A stretch of 64,000 nucleotides of DNA, taken from Pseudomonadota bacterium (GTDB taxonomy: Bacteria; Pseudomonadota; Alphaproteobacteria; Sphingomonadales; Sphingomonadaceae). The stretch lies in the NCBI GenBank assembly GCA_023458055.1, contig JAEXAW010000034.1, positions 80,675 through 144,674 of the forward strand, in the 5' to 3' direction. The notes below the pieces were generated by a model. It was given only the letters and a program-made list of their open reading frames with translations, did not search any database and had not been told where the DNA came from. Each line of letters begins with the position of its first letter. Position 1 is the stretch's first letter. Of the stretch, positions 7,851 to 17,246 are shown piece after piece. The position numbers were made by a program, and so were the translations under genes.

Positions 7851-9188
7851 ATGAATCGGACATCTCCCAAAAAATTCCACGTTAAAAGCTTTGGCTGCCA
7901 GATGAACGTCTATGACGGCGAGCGCATGGCAGAAATGCTTGGTGCCCAAGGCTTGACGGCTGCAGACGACAGCGACGATGCTGATCTTGTGGTGCTAAAT
8001 ACCTGTCATATCCGTGAAAAAGCCGCGGAAAAGGTTTATTCGGACATAGGGCGGCTCAAACGCCCTGATGGATCGCGGCCCATGATTGCGGTAGCCGGAT
8101 GCGTGGCCCAAGCAGAAGGCGCTGAGATCGCACGACGAGCGCCAAGCGTCGATATCGTGGTGGGGCCGCAATCCTATCACCGCTTTCCGGAACTGCTGGA
8201 TCAGGCGGTGGGCGGGAAACGTGCGCTCGATACGGACATGCCCGCGATTTCCAAGTTTGACCATCTCCCGGCGCGCAGCAAACAGGCTCGACCTGGTGCG
8301 TTCCTGACAGTGCAGGAAGGCTGCGACAAATTTTGCACCTATTGTGTAGTGCCCTATACGCGTGGCGCTGAAATCTCTCGGCCTTGGACAGACATTGTCC
8401 GCGAAGCGCAAACGCTTATCGACAATGGTACCCGGGAAATCACCCTGCTGGGCCAAAATGTGAATGGTTGGGCGGGCGAAAATGAAAAGGGCGAGGAGCA
8501 GGGACTTGATGGTCTCATCCGGACGCTGGCCAGGATTGATGGGCTGGAGCGCATCCGTTATACCACCAGCCATCCTAACGATATGACCGATGGCTTGATC
8601 GCGGCGCATGGTGAGGTGCAAAAGCTCATGCCGTTCCTCCACCTTCCGGTGCAGGCAGGCAGCAACCGCATCTTGAAGGCGATGAACCGAAGGCATACCG
8701 CTGAAAGCTATCTCGCGATCATTGAACGGGTGCGTCAGGCCCGTCCCGACATAGCCATTTCGGGAGACTTCATCATTGGCTTTCCGGGCGAAAGCGACGC
8801 TGATTTTGAAGAGACGCTGCAGATCGTCCGCGATGTCGATTACGCCATGGCCTATAGTTTCAAATATTCGCCGCGCCCTGGGACGCCTGCCGCTGATATG
8901 GACGAACAAATTCCGGTCGAGGTGATGGACGAACGGCTGCAACGCTTGCAGGCCTTGCTCAATGAGCAACAGGCGCGCTTTAATGCTGCGACGGTTGGAC
9001 GGCACTGCGACGTATTGCTTGAGCGCGCCGGGAAATTAGAAGGCCAACTCATCGGTAAATCGCCTTGGCTGCAATCCGTTATTGTTACGGACAGTGCTGC
9101 GGCGATTGGCGATCTGGTCGATGTCGAAATCAATTCAGCAGGCCCCAACAGCCTGATTGGAACCCTCCGCAACAGAAAGGCGGCGTGA
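7851..9188 (+). CDS. miaB: tRNA-2-methylthio-N6-dimethylallyladenosine synthase
   Basis: Radical-SAM methylthiotransferase that makes ms2i6A37 in UNN-decoding tRNAs. The N-terminal UPF0004 domain holds three cluster cysteines in FGCQMN, NTCHIREKA and AGCVAQ. The radical-SAM CxxxCxxC motif is CDKFCTYC (Cys158, 162 and 165), followed by the TTSHPNDM and LPVQAGSNRIL blocks. A C-terminal TRAM domain covers about 375-440. The length of 445 aa is standard. It abuts phoH with no gap. Confidence 0.97.
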   Translation: MNRTSPKKFHVKSFGCQMNVYDGERMAEMLGAQGLTAADDSDDADLVVLNTCHIREKAAEKVYSDIGRLKRPDGSRPMIAVAGCVAQAEGAEIARRAPSVDIVVGPQSYHRFPELLDQAVGGKRALDTDMPAISKFDHLPARSKQARPGAFLTVQEGCDKFCTYCVVPYTRGAEISRPWTDIVREAQTLIDNGTREITLLGQNVNGWAGENEKGEEQGLDGLIRTLARIDGLERIRYTTSHPNDMTDGLIAAHGEVQKLMPFLHLPVQAGSNRILKAMNRRHTAESYLAIIERVRQARPDIAISGDFIIGFPGESDADFEETLQIVRDVDYAMAYSFKYSPRPGTPAADMDEQIPVEVMDERLQRLQALLNEQQARFNAATVGRHCDVLLERAGKLEGQLIGKSPWLQSVIVTDSAAAIGDLVDVEINSAGPNSLIGTLRNRKAA

Positions 9189-10181
9189 ATGTCAAAAAAA
9201 CCTCAACCAGCAGTAGCCGGAGACAAGGCACGCATAGAGGTGACATTCGACAAACCCCAGTTGCTTCACGCGCTGTTCGGTGAATATGATCAGAATTTGG
9301 TTAGCATCGAAAACCGCCTTGGCGTCTATATCGCGGCCCGCGGCAACAAGGTGCAGATTGAAGGCGAGGCCGAAGCGTGCGCACGAGCGCGCGACGTGTT
9401 GACCGGCCTCTATAATCGACTGGCGCATGGGCAGGACGTCGATAAAGGCGTCGTTGAAAGCGTGATTATGATGTCAGCCGAGCCGACACTGGATGGGATT
9501 ATTCGCCGTGACACGGAAGCGCCATCCGTGATGATCCGCACTCGCAAGAAGACCATCGTGCCGCGTTCGCCGACCCAATATGGCTATATGGAAGCGCTGG
9601 CGCGTGACGACATTATCTTCGCTCTAGGTCCCGCTGGTACCGGTAAAACTTACCTTGCGGTTGCCCAAGCCGTCAGCCAGCTGATCACGGGGTCGGTCAA
9701 TCGCCTCATCCTGTCCCGACCGGCCGTCGAAGCCGGTGAGCGCTTAGGCTTTCTTCCGGGCGATATGAAGGAGAAGGTCGATCCCTATCTGCGCCCGCTT
9801 TACGATGCGCTGTACGATACGCTCCCGGCTGAGCAGGTCGAGCGGCGCATTGCCAGCGGCGAAATCGAAATTGCACCGCTTGCGTTCATGCGTGGGCGCA
9901 CGCTGGCAGATGCGTTCATTATCCTCGATGAAGCCCAGAACACCACGCCAGCCCAGATGAAGATGTTCCTCACGCGCTTTGGACAAAATAGCCGCATGGT
10001 GATCTGTGGTGACCCCAAGCAGGTCGACTTGCCCCCGCCCGGTGCATCCGGTCTAGCGGATGCGGTGGACCGCCTTGAAGGAATTGAAGGCATGTCGATC
10101 GTCCGCTTCAATGTCGGTGACGTTGTCCGTCACCCGATCGTGGGCCGTATTGTCGAAGCCTATGAGGGCAGGGACAGCTAA
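9189..10181 (+). CDS. phoH: PhoH-family ATPase (PhoL/YbeZ)
   Basis: NTP-binding protein of the PhoH/PhoL group, which works with the endoribonuclease YbeY in rRNA maturation and probably acts as an RNA helicase. A short N-terminal KH-like region (about 15-90) is followed by the PhoH domain with Walker A LGPAGTGKTYLAVA (Lys153) and Walker B ILDEAQNT. The length of 330 aa is usual. It begins at the base after the miaB stop. Its usual partner gene ybeY is separated from it by an unrelated lipoprotein gene. Confidence 0.94.
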   Translation: MSKKPQPAVAGDKARIEVTFDKPQLLHALFGEYDQNLVSIENRLGVYIAARGNKVQIEGEAEACARARDVLTGLYNRLAHGQDVDKGVVESVIMMSAEPTLDGIIRRDTEAPSVMIRTRKKTIVPRSPTQYGYMEALARDDIIFALGPAGTGKTYLAVAQAVSQLITGSVNRLILSRPAVEAGERLGFLPGDMKEKVDPYLRPLYDALYDTLPAEQVERRIASGEIEIAPLAFMRGRTLADAFIILDEAQNTTPAQMKMFLTRFGQNSRMVICGDPKQVDLPPPGASGLADAVDRLEGIEGMSIVRFNVGDVVRHPIVGRIVEAYEGRDS

Positions 10182-10217
10182 CCGGCCGATGATTTCGCAG
10201 ATGGAACAGACGTTGCG

Positions 10218-11468
10218 ATGACCAAGTTTCGTCGTGCAGTAGCACTGGTGGGCCTGGTCGTAGTCGCTGCCTTTTTCGCGCTTACCAGTTGTGGCTCTTC
10301 CGTTCCCGAGCAGGCGGCAGATGCCGCTGCGGTGGCAACGGTGCGGCAAATCACGCAGCCGTTACGGGGTAGGGGCAATAACGCCAGCCAAGTGACCTTG
10401 AAGGCCACCAAGGAGGAACTTGGCGCTGTCTCGGTTTTGGCCGGGAGGGCGGCCGCCCCAACAAGAATGGCATCGTCAGTAACCGCCAACGGACTTGAGG
10501 TGCGATTATCCCGCCCGATATGGTTCGGACGGTGGATCAACATTTTCGTGACGCTACCTCCGGGGGCTTATCAACAGCCTTCTATTGACAGCTTGCCCTT
10601 TACAACCCGCGTGGGTCTCGTGCCCGTCCCGAAATGGTTGGCGCGCATGATATATCGGAGCGGGGTATGGGGTGTCCGTCGTCGGGACGCGACCTTGCCA
10701 GACCCCCTGACAATGGTGCAGTCCGCCGAGGTCGACCCGTCGTCAGTCCAATTGACGTTGAATTTGCCTTCTAACAATGTCCTGTTCGGTCAGCTTGCCA
10801 AGGTCACCGGAGGTGATGCGAACGCGGACCTGACCGCAAAATTATTTTGCTACCTGAACGACGGGCAGGCGAAAGCCCATTCGGCTGATTTTGATGAGCA
10901 GATCAGGCGCGCATTTACTTATCCGCTCCCCGGAGTCGACGTGTCTGCCGCCAACCGATCAAGGCTCGCCGCCTTGGCCCGGATCACAGGTGGGGAGAGA
11001 GCCGCGCGAATTGTGGTGTTGGACGCTGATGTCCTCAACCGCTGTCCGATAGCATCCGGACCGCCAGCCAAGTTGGGAGGTCGTGAAGATTTGGCGCAGC
11101 ATTGGGCCATCAGTGCAGCGCTTGCATCCGGCCTCGGTGGCCAGCTTTCCGATACCATCGGACAATGGAAAGAATTGTCCGACAGTTTGCCGCATGGATC
11201 GGGCTTTTCCTTTGTGGATATAGCGGCCGATCGTTCGGGATTCCGTTATGGTGTTGCATTAACAAACGCATCATCGGCCGGTGCAACCGCTGAGCAGCTC
11301 ACTAATATCAAAGCCGATAATTTGCTTCCGCAAGCGTTGCTCGCTAATCCTGAAAATATGTCGGACAAGGCGTTTAGAGAAAAGTTTCAATCGGTCAATT
11401 CACCGCGATATGCCCGGAAGTTGCAACAAATTGATGCTGAACTCAGCCGAGCAGGCGTCCCACAATGA
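10218..11468 (+). CDS. Putative lipoprotein of unknown function, 416 aa
   Basis: I do not recognise this family. A basic N-terminus and hydrophobic stretch (residues 8-22) end in a lipobox, ALTSC, with the lipidated Cys at position 25, so the product should be anchored in the cell envelope. The mature part has no repeats or further membrane spans; it contains three more cysteines (two near FCYLND and LNRCPI) and a Trp-rich segment with WFGRWI and KWLARMIYRSGVWGVRRRD. Its stop overlaps the ybeY start (ATGA), so it is translationally coupled to ybeY and sits inside an otherwise conserved phoH-ybeY pair. Confidence 0.8.
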   Translation: MTKFRRAVALVGLVVVAAFFALTSCGSSVPEQAADAAAVATVRQITQPLRGRGNNASQVTLKATKEELGAVSVLAGRAAAPTRMASSVTANGLEVRLSRPIWFGRWINIFVTLPPGAYQQPSIDSLPFTTRVGLVPVPKWLARMIYRSGVWGVRRRDATLPDPLTMVQSAEVDPSSVQLTLNLPSNNVLFGQLAKVTGGDANADLTAKLFCYLNDGQAKAHSADFDEQIRRAFTYPLPGVDVSAANRSRLAALARITGGERAARIVVLDADVLNRCPIASGPPAKLGGREDLAQHWAISAALASGLGGQLSDTIGQWKELSDSLPHGSGFSFVDIAADRSGFRYGVALTNASSAGATAEQLTNIKADNLLPQALLANPENMSDKAFREKFQSVNSPRYARKLQQIDAELSRAGVPQ

Positions 11469-11989
11469 TTGAAGTGGGCGTGCTGATAGCCCCGCAATGG
11501 AAGGGCGAAGATTGGCAGAACATTGCCGATACCGCCTGTTCAGCGGCACTCGCGGCGACGGCGTTTGCCGGACTTGCCCAATCTTCTTTATGTTGTGAAA
11601 TCGCCGTCAAATTTTCGGACAGTGAAGAAGTGCAGGCGCTCAATCGTGATTTCCGCGACAAGGACAAGCCGACCAACATTCTCTCCTTTCCTCAAACGCC
11701 ACCGGACATCCTGATCGCGCTGTCCACCAGCGTCGGTGGCGCCGCAGCGGGCGATGATGCGGAAGCGATATTGGGCGACATGATCCTCGCTTATGAGGTT
11801 TGCCGCGACGAGGCATCCGACAAAGGAATTAGCCTTTCGGAACATGTCACGCACCTCATCGTTCACGGAACATTGCATCTTTTGGGCTATGACCACATAG
11901 AAGAGAGCGAGGCCATCGATATGGAGGCGCTCGAAACCGAAATCTTGGCAGGATTGGGCATTGCCGATCCTTATGGGGACAGAGATTAA
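11465..11989 (+). CDS. ybeY: Endoribonuclease YbeY (rRNA maturation factor)
   Basis: Single-strand endoribonuclease needed for 16S rRNA 3' processing and ribosome quality control. The metal site is complete: VHGTLHLLGYDH supplies the three His ligands (His134, 138 and 144). The upstream NRDFRDKDKPTNILSFP block is also diagnostic. The length of 174 aa is normal for alphaproteobacteria. The start overlaps the preceding lipoprotein stop, and corC follows after six bases. Confidence 0.94.
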   Translation: MIEVGVLIAPQWKGEDWQNIADTACSAALAATAFAGLAQSSLCCEIAVKFSDSEEVQALNRDFRDKDKPTNILSFPQTPPDILIALSTSVGGAAAGDDAEAILGDMILAYEVCRDEASDKGISLSEHVTHLIVHGTLHLLGYDHIEESEAIDMEALETEILAGLGIADPYGDRD

Positions 11990-11995
11990 ACGCCA

Positions 11996-12943
11996 ATGGC
12001 GGACGATAATGGAACGACTGGCGCCAAACGCGCTGACGCTGACGACGGCGGACGAATATGGCGCGGTTTGCGCGCCCTCCTTTTTGGTGAGACCGAGGAA
12101 CCCTCGTTGCGGGAGCAGATCGAGGAAGCCATCGACGAGCATGAAGAGGACGGAGACCGCGACCAGTCGCCCTCGTCGGGACGCAAGGGCAAGATTGCTG
12201 ACCTGTCGCAGCTTGAACGACAGATGTTGCGGAATCTGCTTCATTTCGGGGAATTGACCGCAGACGATGTTTCCGTTCCGCGGGCAGATATAATCGGTAT
12301 CGAAGAAACAGCTAGTTTCAAAGAATTGGTCGACCTGTTTATCGAAGCTGGCCATAGCCGGCTGCCAGTGTATCGCGACAATCTGGATCATATCGTAGGT
12401 ATGATCCACATCCGCGATGTCGTGCCTTTGCTGGCGAAAGGGGAAGGCGCGCCCAAGACAATCGCCAGTCTCATTCGTCAGCCCCGCTACGTTCCGGTTT
12501 CGATGGGGGTACTCGATTTGCTCGCCGAAATGCGTTCGACCCGGACCCATCTCGCGATTGTACTGGATGAATATTCTGGCACCGAAGGGCTAGTCACGAT
12601 CGAGGATCTGGTCGAGGAAATTGTCGGCGATATTGAGGATGAGCATGACGATGAGCCAGAAGCGTTACTCGTTCCGCTCGAAGACGGGTTGTGGGACGCT
12701 GATGCCCGCGCCGAACTGGAAGATGTGGCCGAGACAATTTCTCCGGCGTTAGCAGACGTCGAGGAAGATGTTGATACATTGGGCGGCCTCGCCTTTGTTA
12801 TCGCTGGCCATGTGCCCGAACCTGGCGAAATTCTCCTGCACGATAGTGGTTGGCGGCTCGAAATTACCGAGGGCGATGAGCGGCGCGTGACGCGGCTCAG
12901 ACTTCATCCGCCCGTCGCTCCGCCTGCAGCAATTCTTGATTAG
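11996..12943 (+). CDS. corC: CBS-domain protein CorC (hemolysin C family)
   Basis: Cytoplasmic protein with two CBS domains and a C-terminal CorC/HlyC transporter-associated domain, usually linked to Mg2+/Co2+ efflux. The CBS pair covers about residues 80-205 (VPRADIIGIEE and DHIVGMIHIRDVVPLL are visible). The C-terminal domain at about 220-310 contains DTLGGLAFVIAGHVPEPGE. The acidic, low-complexity N-terminal 60 residues are typical. The family name hemolysin is historical and does not imply a toxin. The usual next gene in this cluster, lnt, is absent here; a glycosyltransferase follows instead. Confidence 0.9.
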   Translation: MADDNGTTGAKRADADDGGRIWRGLRALLFGETEEPSLREQIEEAIDEHEEDGDRDQSPSSGRKGKIADLSQLERQMLRNLLHFGELTADDVSVPRADIIGIEETASFKELVDLFIEAGHSRLPVYRDNLDHIVGMIHIRDVVPLLAKGEGAPKTIASLIRQPRYVPVSMGVLDLLAEMRSTRTHLAIVLDEYSGTEGLVTIEDLVEEIVGDIEDEHDDEPEALLVPLEDGLWDADARAELEDVAETISPALADVEEDVDTLGGLAFVIAGHVPEPGEILLHDSGWRLEITEGDERRVTRLRLHPPVAPPAAILD

Positions 12944-12973
12944 CTCGGCGCAAGCGATTAACGGACATTGACT

Positions 12974-14128
12974 ATGGATGGTACGGGGCTCCGTGTTGCG
13001 CTGTTCAGCGGCAACTATAATTATGTGCGCGACGGAGCCAATCAGGCGCTGAACCGTCTGGCGGGCTATATTTTGCGCCAGGGCGCTGCGCTCCGTGTCT
13101 ATTCGCCGACGACCGACACGCCGGCTTTCGCGCCAACGGGCGATCTGGTCAGTATTCCCAGTATCGCCATCCCCGGACGGTCAGAATATCGCTTTGCGAC
13201 CGGCATAGGGAGTGCGGCCTTAGCTGATCTGGACGCATTTTCCCCCAACGTCATTCATGTCTCCGCGCCCGACATGCTGGGGCACCGGGCGCTGAAATAT
13301 GCGGAAAGCCGCAATATCCCGGTTGTAGCATCTTTCCATACGCGCTTTGAAACTTACCTGCGCTATTATGGCCTGGGGTTCATGGAAGGCACGCTGCTTG
13401 GCATCCAGCGGCGCTTTTATAATCGCTGTGACGCCGTATTTGCCCCGTCGCAATCAATGGCGGATTTCCTGCGCGAACAGAAAATGGGTCGTGATGTGCA
13501 GATTTGGACACGCGGTATAGACCCGACAATTTTCAATCCCGGCCATCGCGATCTGGCATGGCGGCGTAGTTTGGGCCTTGCCGACGACAAGCCGGTGGTT
13601 GGCTTTTTCGGCCGGTTGGTGCTGGAAAAAGGACTTGATGTTGTATCGGACACTATTGCTGTGCTTGAGCGCCAGAAGGTCCCGCATCAACTTCTGATTG
13701 TCGGTGAAGGGCCGGCCCGTCAGATGGTGGCGGAAAAGCATCCGCAGGCGGTGTTCACCGGCCATTTAATGCGGGAAGAACTGGGCCGCGCCGTGGCTTC
13801 TATGGATATGTTCCTCTTCCCTTCGGTCACCGAAACCTTTGGCAACGTAACGTTGGAGGCGATGGCATGCGGGCTTCCGGTCGTGGCGGCCAACGCCACC
13901 GGATCGCGCGATATTATCACCGACGGCGTGGATGGGCGTCTGATCGAGCCGGGCAATGTCGAAGACTTTGCCGCTGCCTTGCGCCTTTATTGCGAGGACG
14001 CTGATCTGCGTGCCAAAGTGGGCGCGGCAGGTCTCGCCAAGAGCCGCAACTATAGCTGGGACGCGGTCAATCAGGCGATGATAGACGGCTATCTGCGCGC
14101 GGTCGCCCAGCACGCTCCGCGCAGGTGA
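12974..14128 (+). CDS. GT4-family glycosyltransferase (GT-B fold)
   Basis: Transfers a hexose, most likely mannose, from a nucleotide sugar to a lipid or glycan acceptor. The N-terminal domain holds GNYNYVRDGANQALNRL and the HTRFETYLRYYG segment; the C-terminal domain has GRLVLEKGLD, the PSVTETFGNVTLEAMACGLPVV donor-site region (E-x7-E) and a GxRDII motif. These match the alpha-mannosyltransferase/MgtA-like branch. I used the ATG two codons after a TTG alternative. It follows corC by 30 bases and precedes rarA by nine. Soluble or peripheral; no membrane span seen. The acceptor cannot be predicted. Confidence 0.8.
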   Translation: MDGTGLRVALFSGNYNYVRDGANQALNRLAGYILRQGAALRVYSPTTDTPAFAPTGDLVSIPSIAIPGRSEYRFATGIGSAALADLDAFSPNVIHVSAPDMLGHRALKYAESRNIPVVASFHTRFETYLRYYGLGFMEGTLLGIQRRFYNRCDAVFAPSQSMADFLREQKMGRDVQIWTRGIDPTIFNPGHRDLAWRRSLGLADDKPVVGFFGRLVLEKGLDVVSDTIAVLERQKVPHQLLIVGEGPARQMVAEKHPQAVFTGHLMREELGRAVASMDMFLFPSVTETFGNVTLEAMACGLPVVAANATGSRDIITDGVDGRLIEPGNVEDFAAALRLYCEDADLRAKVGAAGLAKSRNYSWDAVNQAMIDGYLRAVAQHAPRR

Positions 14129-14137
14129 CGGTGATGT

Positions 14138-15454
14138 GTGGCTGATCTGTTCAACCCGGATGACGGCAGTGCGCCCGTCTCTCCGTCGGCCCAAGCGCCG
14201 CTTGCCGACCAGCTTCGCCCCGCAACGCTTGATGAAGTTGTAGGCCAAGCGCATCTCGTGGGACCGGAGGGTGCGATTGGCCGTATGGTCGCCGCCGGAA
14301 AACTGTCCTCGCTGATCCTGTGGGGGCCGCCCGGGACCGGAAAGACCACAATCGCACGGTTGCTTGCCGCTGCCGTAGGGCTTCGGTTCGCCGCGATTTC
14401 GGCGGTGTTCTCAGGCGTTGCGGATCTCAAAAAAGCTTTTGCAGAAGCTAAAGATGCGGCACGCATGGGGCAACAAACCCTGTTGTTCGTGGACGAAATT
14501 CATCGCTTCAACCGCGCGCAGCAGGACGGCTTCCTGCCCTATGTCGAGGACGGGACGGTGGTGCTTGTCGGCGCGACCACCGAAAATCCGAGTTTTGCCC
14601 TCAATGCGGCGCTGCTCAGCCGGGCGCAGGTGCTTGTACTGAAACGGCTTGACGAGGTCGCTCTGGGTGAATTGCTGACCCGCGCCGAAGCGCTGACGGG
14701 GCAGGCGCTCCCGCTGGACGAAGATGCCCGCACTGCGCTGATCCTCTCTGCCGATGGCGATGGCCGCTTCCTCCTCAATCAGGCCGAAACCCTGTTTTCG
14801 GTGACGTTCGATGCGCCGCTTGATCCGCAAGGCCTGTCTCAATTTCTGCATCGGCGCATGGCAGTTTATGATAAAAGCGGTGACGGGCATTATAATCTGA
14901 TCTCCGCGCTCCATAAGGCGGTGCGGGGCTCGGACCCCCAAGCCGCGCTCTATTGGCTGGCGCGCATGCTGGTGGCGGGAGAGGAGCCGCTCTATCTTCT
15001 CCGCCGTCTAACACGCATGGCGCTGGAGGACATCGGGCTCGCTGATCCGCAGGCGGTGCAACAATGCCTCGCCGCCAAGGACACCTATGAATTTCTCGGC
15101 TCCCCAGAAGGTGAACTCGCGCTGGTGCAAGCCTGCATATACTGCGCGACCGCGCCCAAATCGAACGCAAGCTATGTGGCAATGAAAGCGGCCTGGCGTT
15201 CGGCCAAGGAAACCGGATCGCTGATGCCGCCCGGCAATATCCTCAACGCGCCAACCAAGCTGATGAAAGAGATCGGCTATGGGGCCGGCTACACCTATGA
15301 CCATGACACACCGGAGGGCTTTTCTGGCGACAATTACTGGCCGGAAAACATGGATGTGCAAAATTTCTATGTGCCGGTAGAACGGGGCTTTGAAAAACGG
15401 ATTGCGGAACGGCTACAATATTGGGATGCCTTGCGGAAGGAAAGGCGCGGATGA
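14138..15454 (+). CDS. rarA: Replication-associated recombination protein A (AAA+ ATPase)
   Basis: Clamp-loader-like AAA+ ATPase (RarA/MgsA/WRNIP1 family) acting at stalled replication forks. The AAA+ core shows Walker A WGPPGTGKTTIARLL, Walker B FVDEIHRFNRAQQD and sensor GATTENPSF. A C-terminal tetramerisation domain follows, with PPGNILNAPTKLMKEIGYG. The length of 438 aa is normal. The GTG start gives the expected N-terminus ADLFNPDD. The stop overlaps the start of the downstream isomerase (ATGA). Confidence 0.94.
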   Translation: MADLFNPDDGSAPVSPSAQAPLADQLRPATLDEVVGQAHLVGPEGAIGRMVAAGKLSSLILWGPPGTGKTTIARLLAAAVGLRFAAISAVFSGVADLKKAFAEAKDAARMGQQTLLFVDEIHRFNRAQQDGFLPYVEDGTVVLVGATTENPSFALNAALLSRAQVLVLKRLDEVALGELLTRAEALTGQALPLDEDARTALILSADGDGRFLLNQAETLFSVTFDAPLDPQGLSQFLHRRMAVYDKSGDGHYNLISALHKAVRGSDPQAALYWLARMLVAGEEPLYLLRRLTRMALEDIGLADPQAVQQCLAAKDTYEFLGSPEGELALVQACIYCATAPKSNASYVAMKAAWRSAKETGSLMPPGNILNAPTKLMKEIGYGAGYTYDHDTPEGFSGDNYWPENMDVQNFYVPVERGFEKRIAERLQYWDALRKERRG

Positions 15455-16257
15455 GTGAATTGCTTGCCCGGCGCGTGGTTGAAAAACCATGGGGGCGCAC
15501 GGATATTTCTCCGCATTTCGCGGCGCCTTTAGGGCAGCGGATCGGTGAAATCTGGTTCGAGCATCCGCACGGCAAGACCTTGTCCCTAATGGCCAAATAT
15601 CTGTTCACCAGCGAGCGGCTCTCCATCCAGGTTCATCCCGACACCGAACAGGCTGCCCTTGCCGGACTGGCCTCCGGCAAGGACGAGATGTGGATTGTCC
15701 TTGCCGCCGAGCCCGATGCCCATATTGGTATCGGCCTTGATCATGCGGTATCGCGTGAGCAACTGCGCGTTGCGGCGCTTGATGGCACCATTGAAGACCT
15801 GCTTGATTGGCGTCCGGTCAAAGCGGGCGACGTGCTTTATAACCCCGCCGGCAATATCCATGCATTAGGGCCGGGGTTGACGCTGATCGAGATCCAGCAG
15901 GCCCTCGATCTGACTTATCGGCTGTATGATTATGGTCGGCCACGCCCGCTGCATCTTGACGACGGGTTGAAGGTGGCCAGTCTCGAGCCTATCAAGCATG
16001 CCCGAATTGCTTCGCTTGGTCCCGGCCTCTCGCAAAAGCTCGTAGATGGCCCTTTCTTTCATGTTGAATGGTGCTGCGGTATGGGTGCCCTTTCGTCAAT
16101 CTCGCCACCTAGCGCGGAAATCCAGCTGCTGGCGATTGAGGGCGCCGTTGCGGTCGGCAATCTTTCGGTTGAGCCGGGTCACTGTGCGCTGGTGGATGAC
16201 CTCCACGCGATCGACATTCCCACTGGGATAAACGCCCTTTTATTCTGGCCGCTTTAA
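15451..16257 (+). CDS. manA: Class I mannose-6-phosphate isomerase
   Basis: Zinc-dependent cupin enzyme that interconverts fructose-6-phosphate and mannose-6-phosphate, feeding GDP-mannose synthesis. The metal site is seen in QVHPD and in PAGNIHALGPGLTLIEIQ; GRPRPLHLDDGLKVA is a further family block. The product of 268 aa is the short class I form. The start is the ATG overlapping the rarA stop. A mannose-1-phosphate guanylyltransferase is encoded at 20.7 kb. Its end overlaps by four bases the stop of the convergent epimerase gene. Confidence 0.88.
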   Translation: MSELLARRVVEKPWGRTDISPHFAAPLGQRIGEIWFEHPHGKTLSLMAKYLFTSERLSIQVHPDTEQAALAGLASGKDEMWIVLAAEPDAHIGIGLDHAVSREQLRVAALDGTIEDLLDWRPVKAGDVLYNPAGNIHALGPGLTLIEIQQALDLTYRLYDYGRPRPLHLDDGLKVASLEPIKHARIASLGPGLSQKLVDGPFFHVEWCCGMGALSSISPPSAEIQLLAIEGAVAVGNLSVEPGHCALVDDLHAIDIPTGINALLFWPL

Positions 16258-17246
16258 CGCGACTGCCATTCCTTATACCATTCCACAAATCGTGGGATTC
16301 CGACGCTGATCGGCGTGGTTGGAGCATAACCGAGCTCACTCGCGATGGCGTCAATATCGGCCCAGGTCTGCGCCACATCGCCCGGTTGCATGTCGGTCAT
16401 TTCCATGACGGCCCGCTTACCTGTTGCCGCCTCAATCTGGGCGATAAAATCCATCAGCGGTTCGGGCTTGTTATTGCCGATATTATAAATGCGGTGGGGA
16501 GCCGCGCTGCCGCCTGCCTTGGGCTTGCCATCATCGCGCGGCGGATTGTCGAGGCAAGCAATGATGCCGCTCACAATGTCGTCGATATAGGTGAAATCGC
16601 GCGACAATTGCCCGTGATTGAACACCCGGATGGGCCGCCCTTCGAGAATTGCGCTGGTGAACAGCCACGGTGCCATATCGGGCCGCCCCCAAGGCCCGTA
16701 CACGGTAAAGAAGCGCAAGCCGGTCAGCGGAATGCGGTAGAGATGCGCATAGGTTTCGCTCATTAACTCATCGGCACGTTTGGTTGCAGCGTAGAGCGAA
16801 ACGGGGTGATCGACCCGATCCTCGACACAAAACGGCACGGAGGTGTTGCCGCCATAGACCGAGCTGGAGGAGGCGTAGACCATCGCTACCTGCCGCGCGC
16901 GGGCGAGCTCAAGCAGGTTCAGATGTCCGACGATGTTAGATTGGATATAGGCTTGAGGGTTTTCCAGGCTATACCGTACGCCCGGTTGCGCGCCCAAGTG
17001 GATGATGGCGTTAAAAGGCTCCCCGGCGAGGGCCGCGTCTAATGCGGTCTGGTCTGCGAAATCGACCGGTTTGAACTGGAATAGATCGGATGTCGCAGCG
17101 AGATCACTTGTTCGTGCCTGTTTGAGCGCAGGATCATAATAGGCATTGAGACTATCAATCCCGACCACCGCATCACCGCGGGCCAAAAGCCGACGGGATA
17201 GAGCATGCCCAATAAATCCTGCACTGCCAGTGACGAGATAACGCAT
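16254..17246 (-). CDS. UDP-glucuronate 4-epimerase-like SDR
   Basis: NAD-dependent sugar-nucleotide epimerase of the extended SDR superfamily. The Rossmann motif is TGSAGFIGHALSRRLL at the N-terminus, SSSSVYGG carries the catalytic serine region, and SLYAATKRADE gives the YxxxK pair. The segments GIDSLNAYYDPALK and RFFTVYGPWGRPDMA fit UDP-glucuronate 4-epimerases (UDP-GlcA to UDP-GalA). The length is 330 aa. It is monocistronic as far as visible: convergent with manA downstream, and preceded by the 42-bp repeat region that must hold its promoter. Confidence 0.85.
   Translation of the reverse strand: MRYLVTGSAGFIGHALSRRLLARGDAVVGIDSLNAYYDPALKQARTSDLAATSDLFQFKPVDFADQTALDAALAGEPFNAIIHLGAQPGVRYSLENPQAYIQSNIVGHLNLLELARARQVAMVYASSSSVYGGNTSVPFCVEDRVDHPVSLYAATKRADELMSETYAHLYRIPLTGLRFFTVYGPWGRPDMAPWLFTSAILEGRPIRVFNHGQLSRDFTYIDDIVSGIIACLDNPPRDDGKPKAGGSAAPHRIYNIGNNKPEPLMDFIAQIEAATGKRAVMEMTDMQPGDVAQTWADIDAIASELGYAPTTPISVGIPRFVEWYKEWQSR

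Noticed and set aside
11996..12943. Hemolysin toxin
   Set aside because: The family was once named hemolysin C; the CBS and CorC domains show an ion-transport-associated protein.
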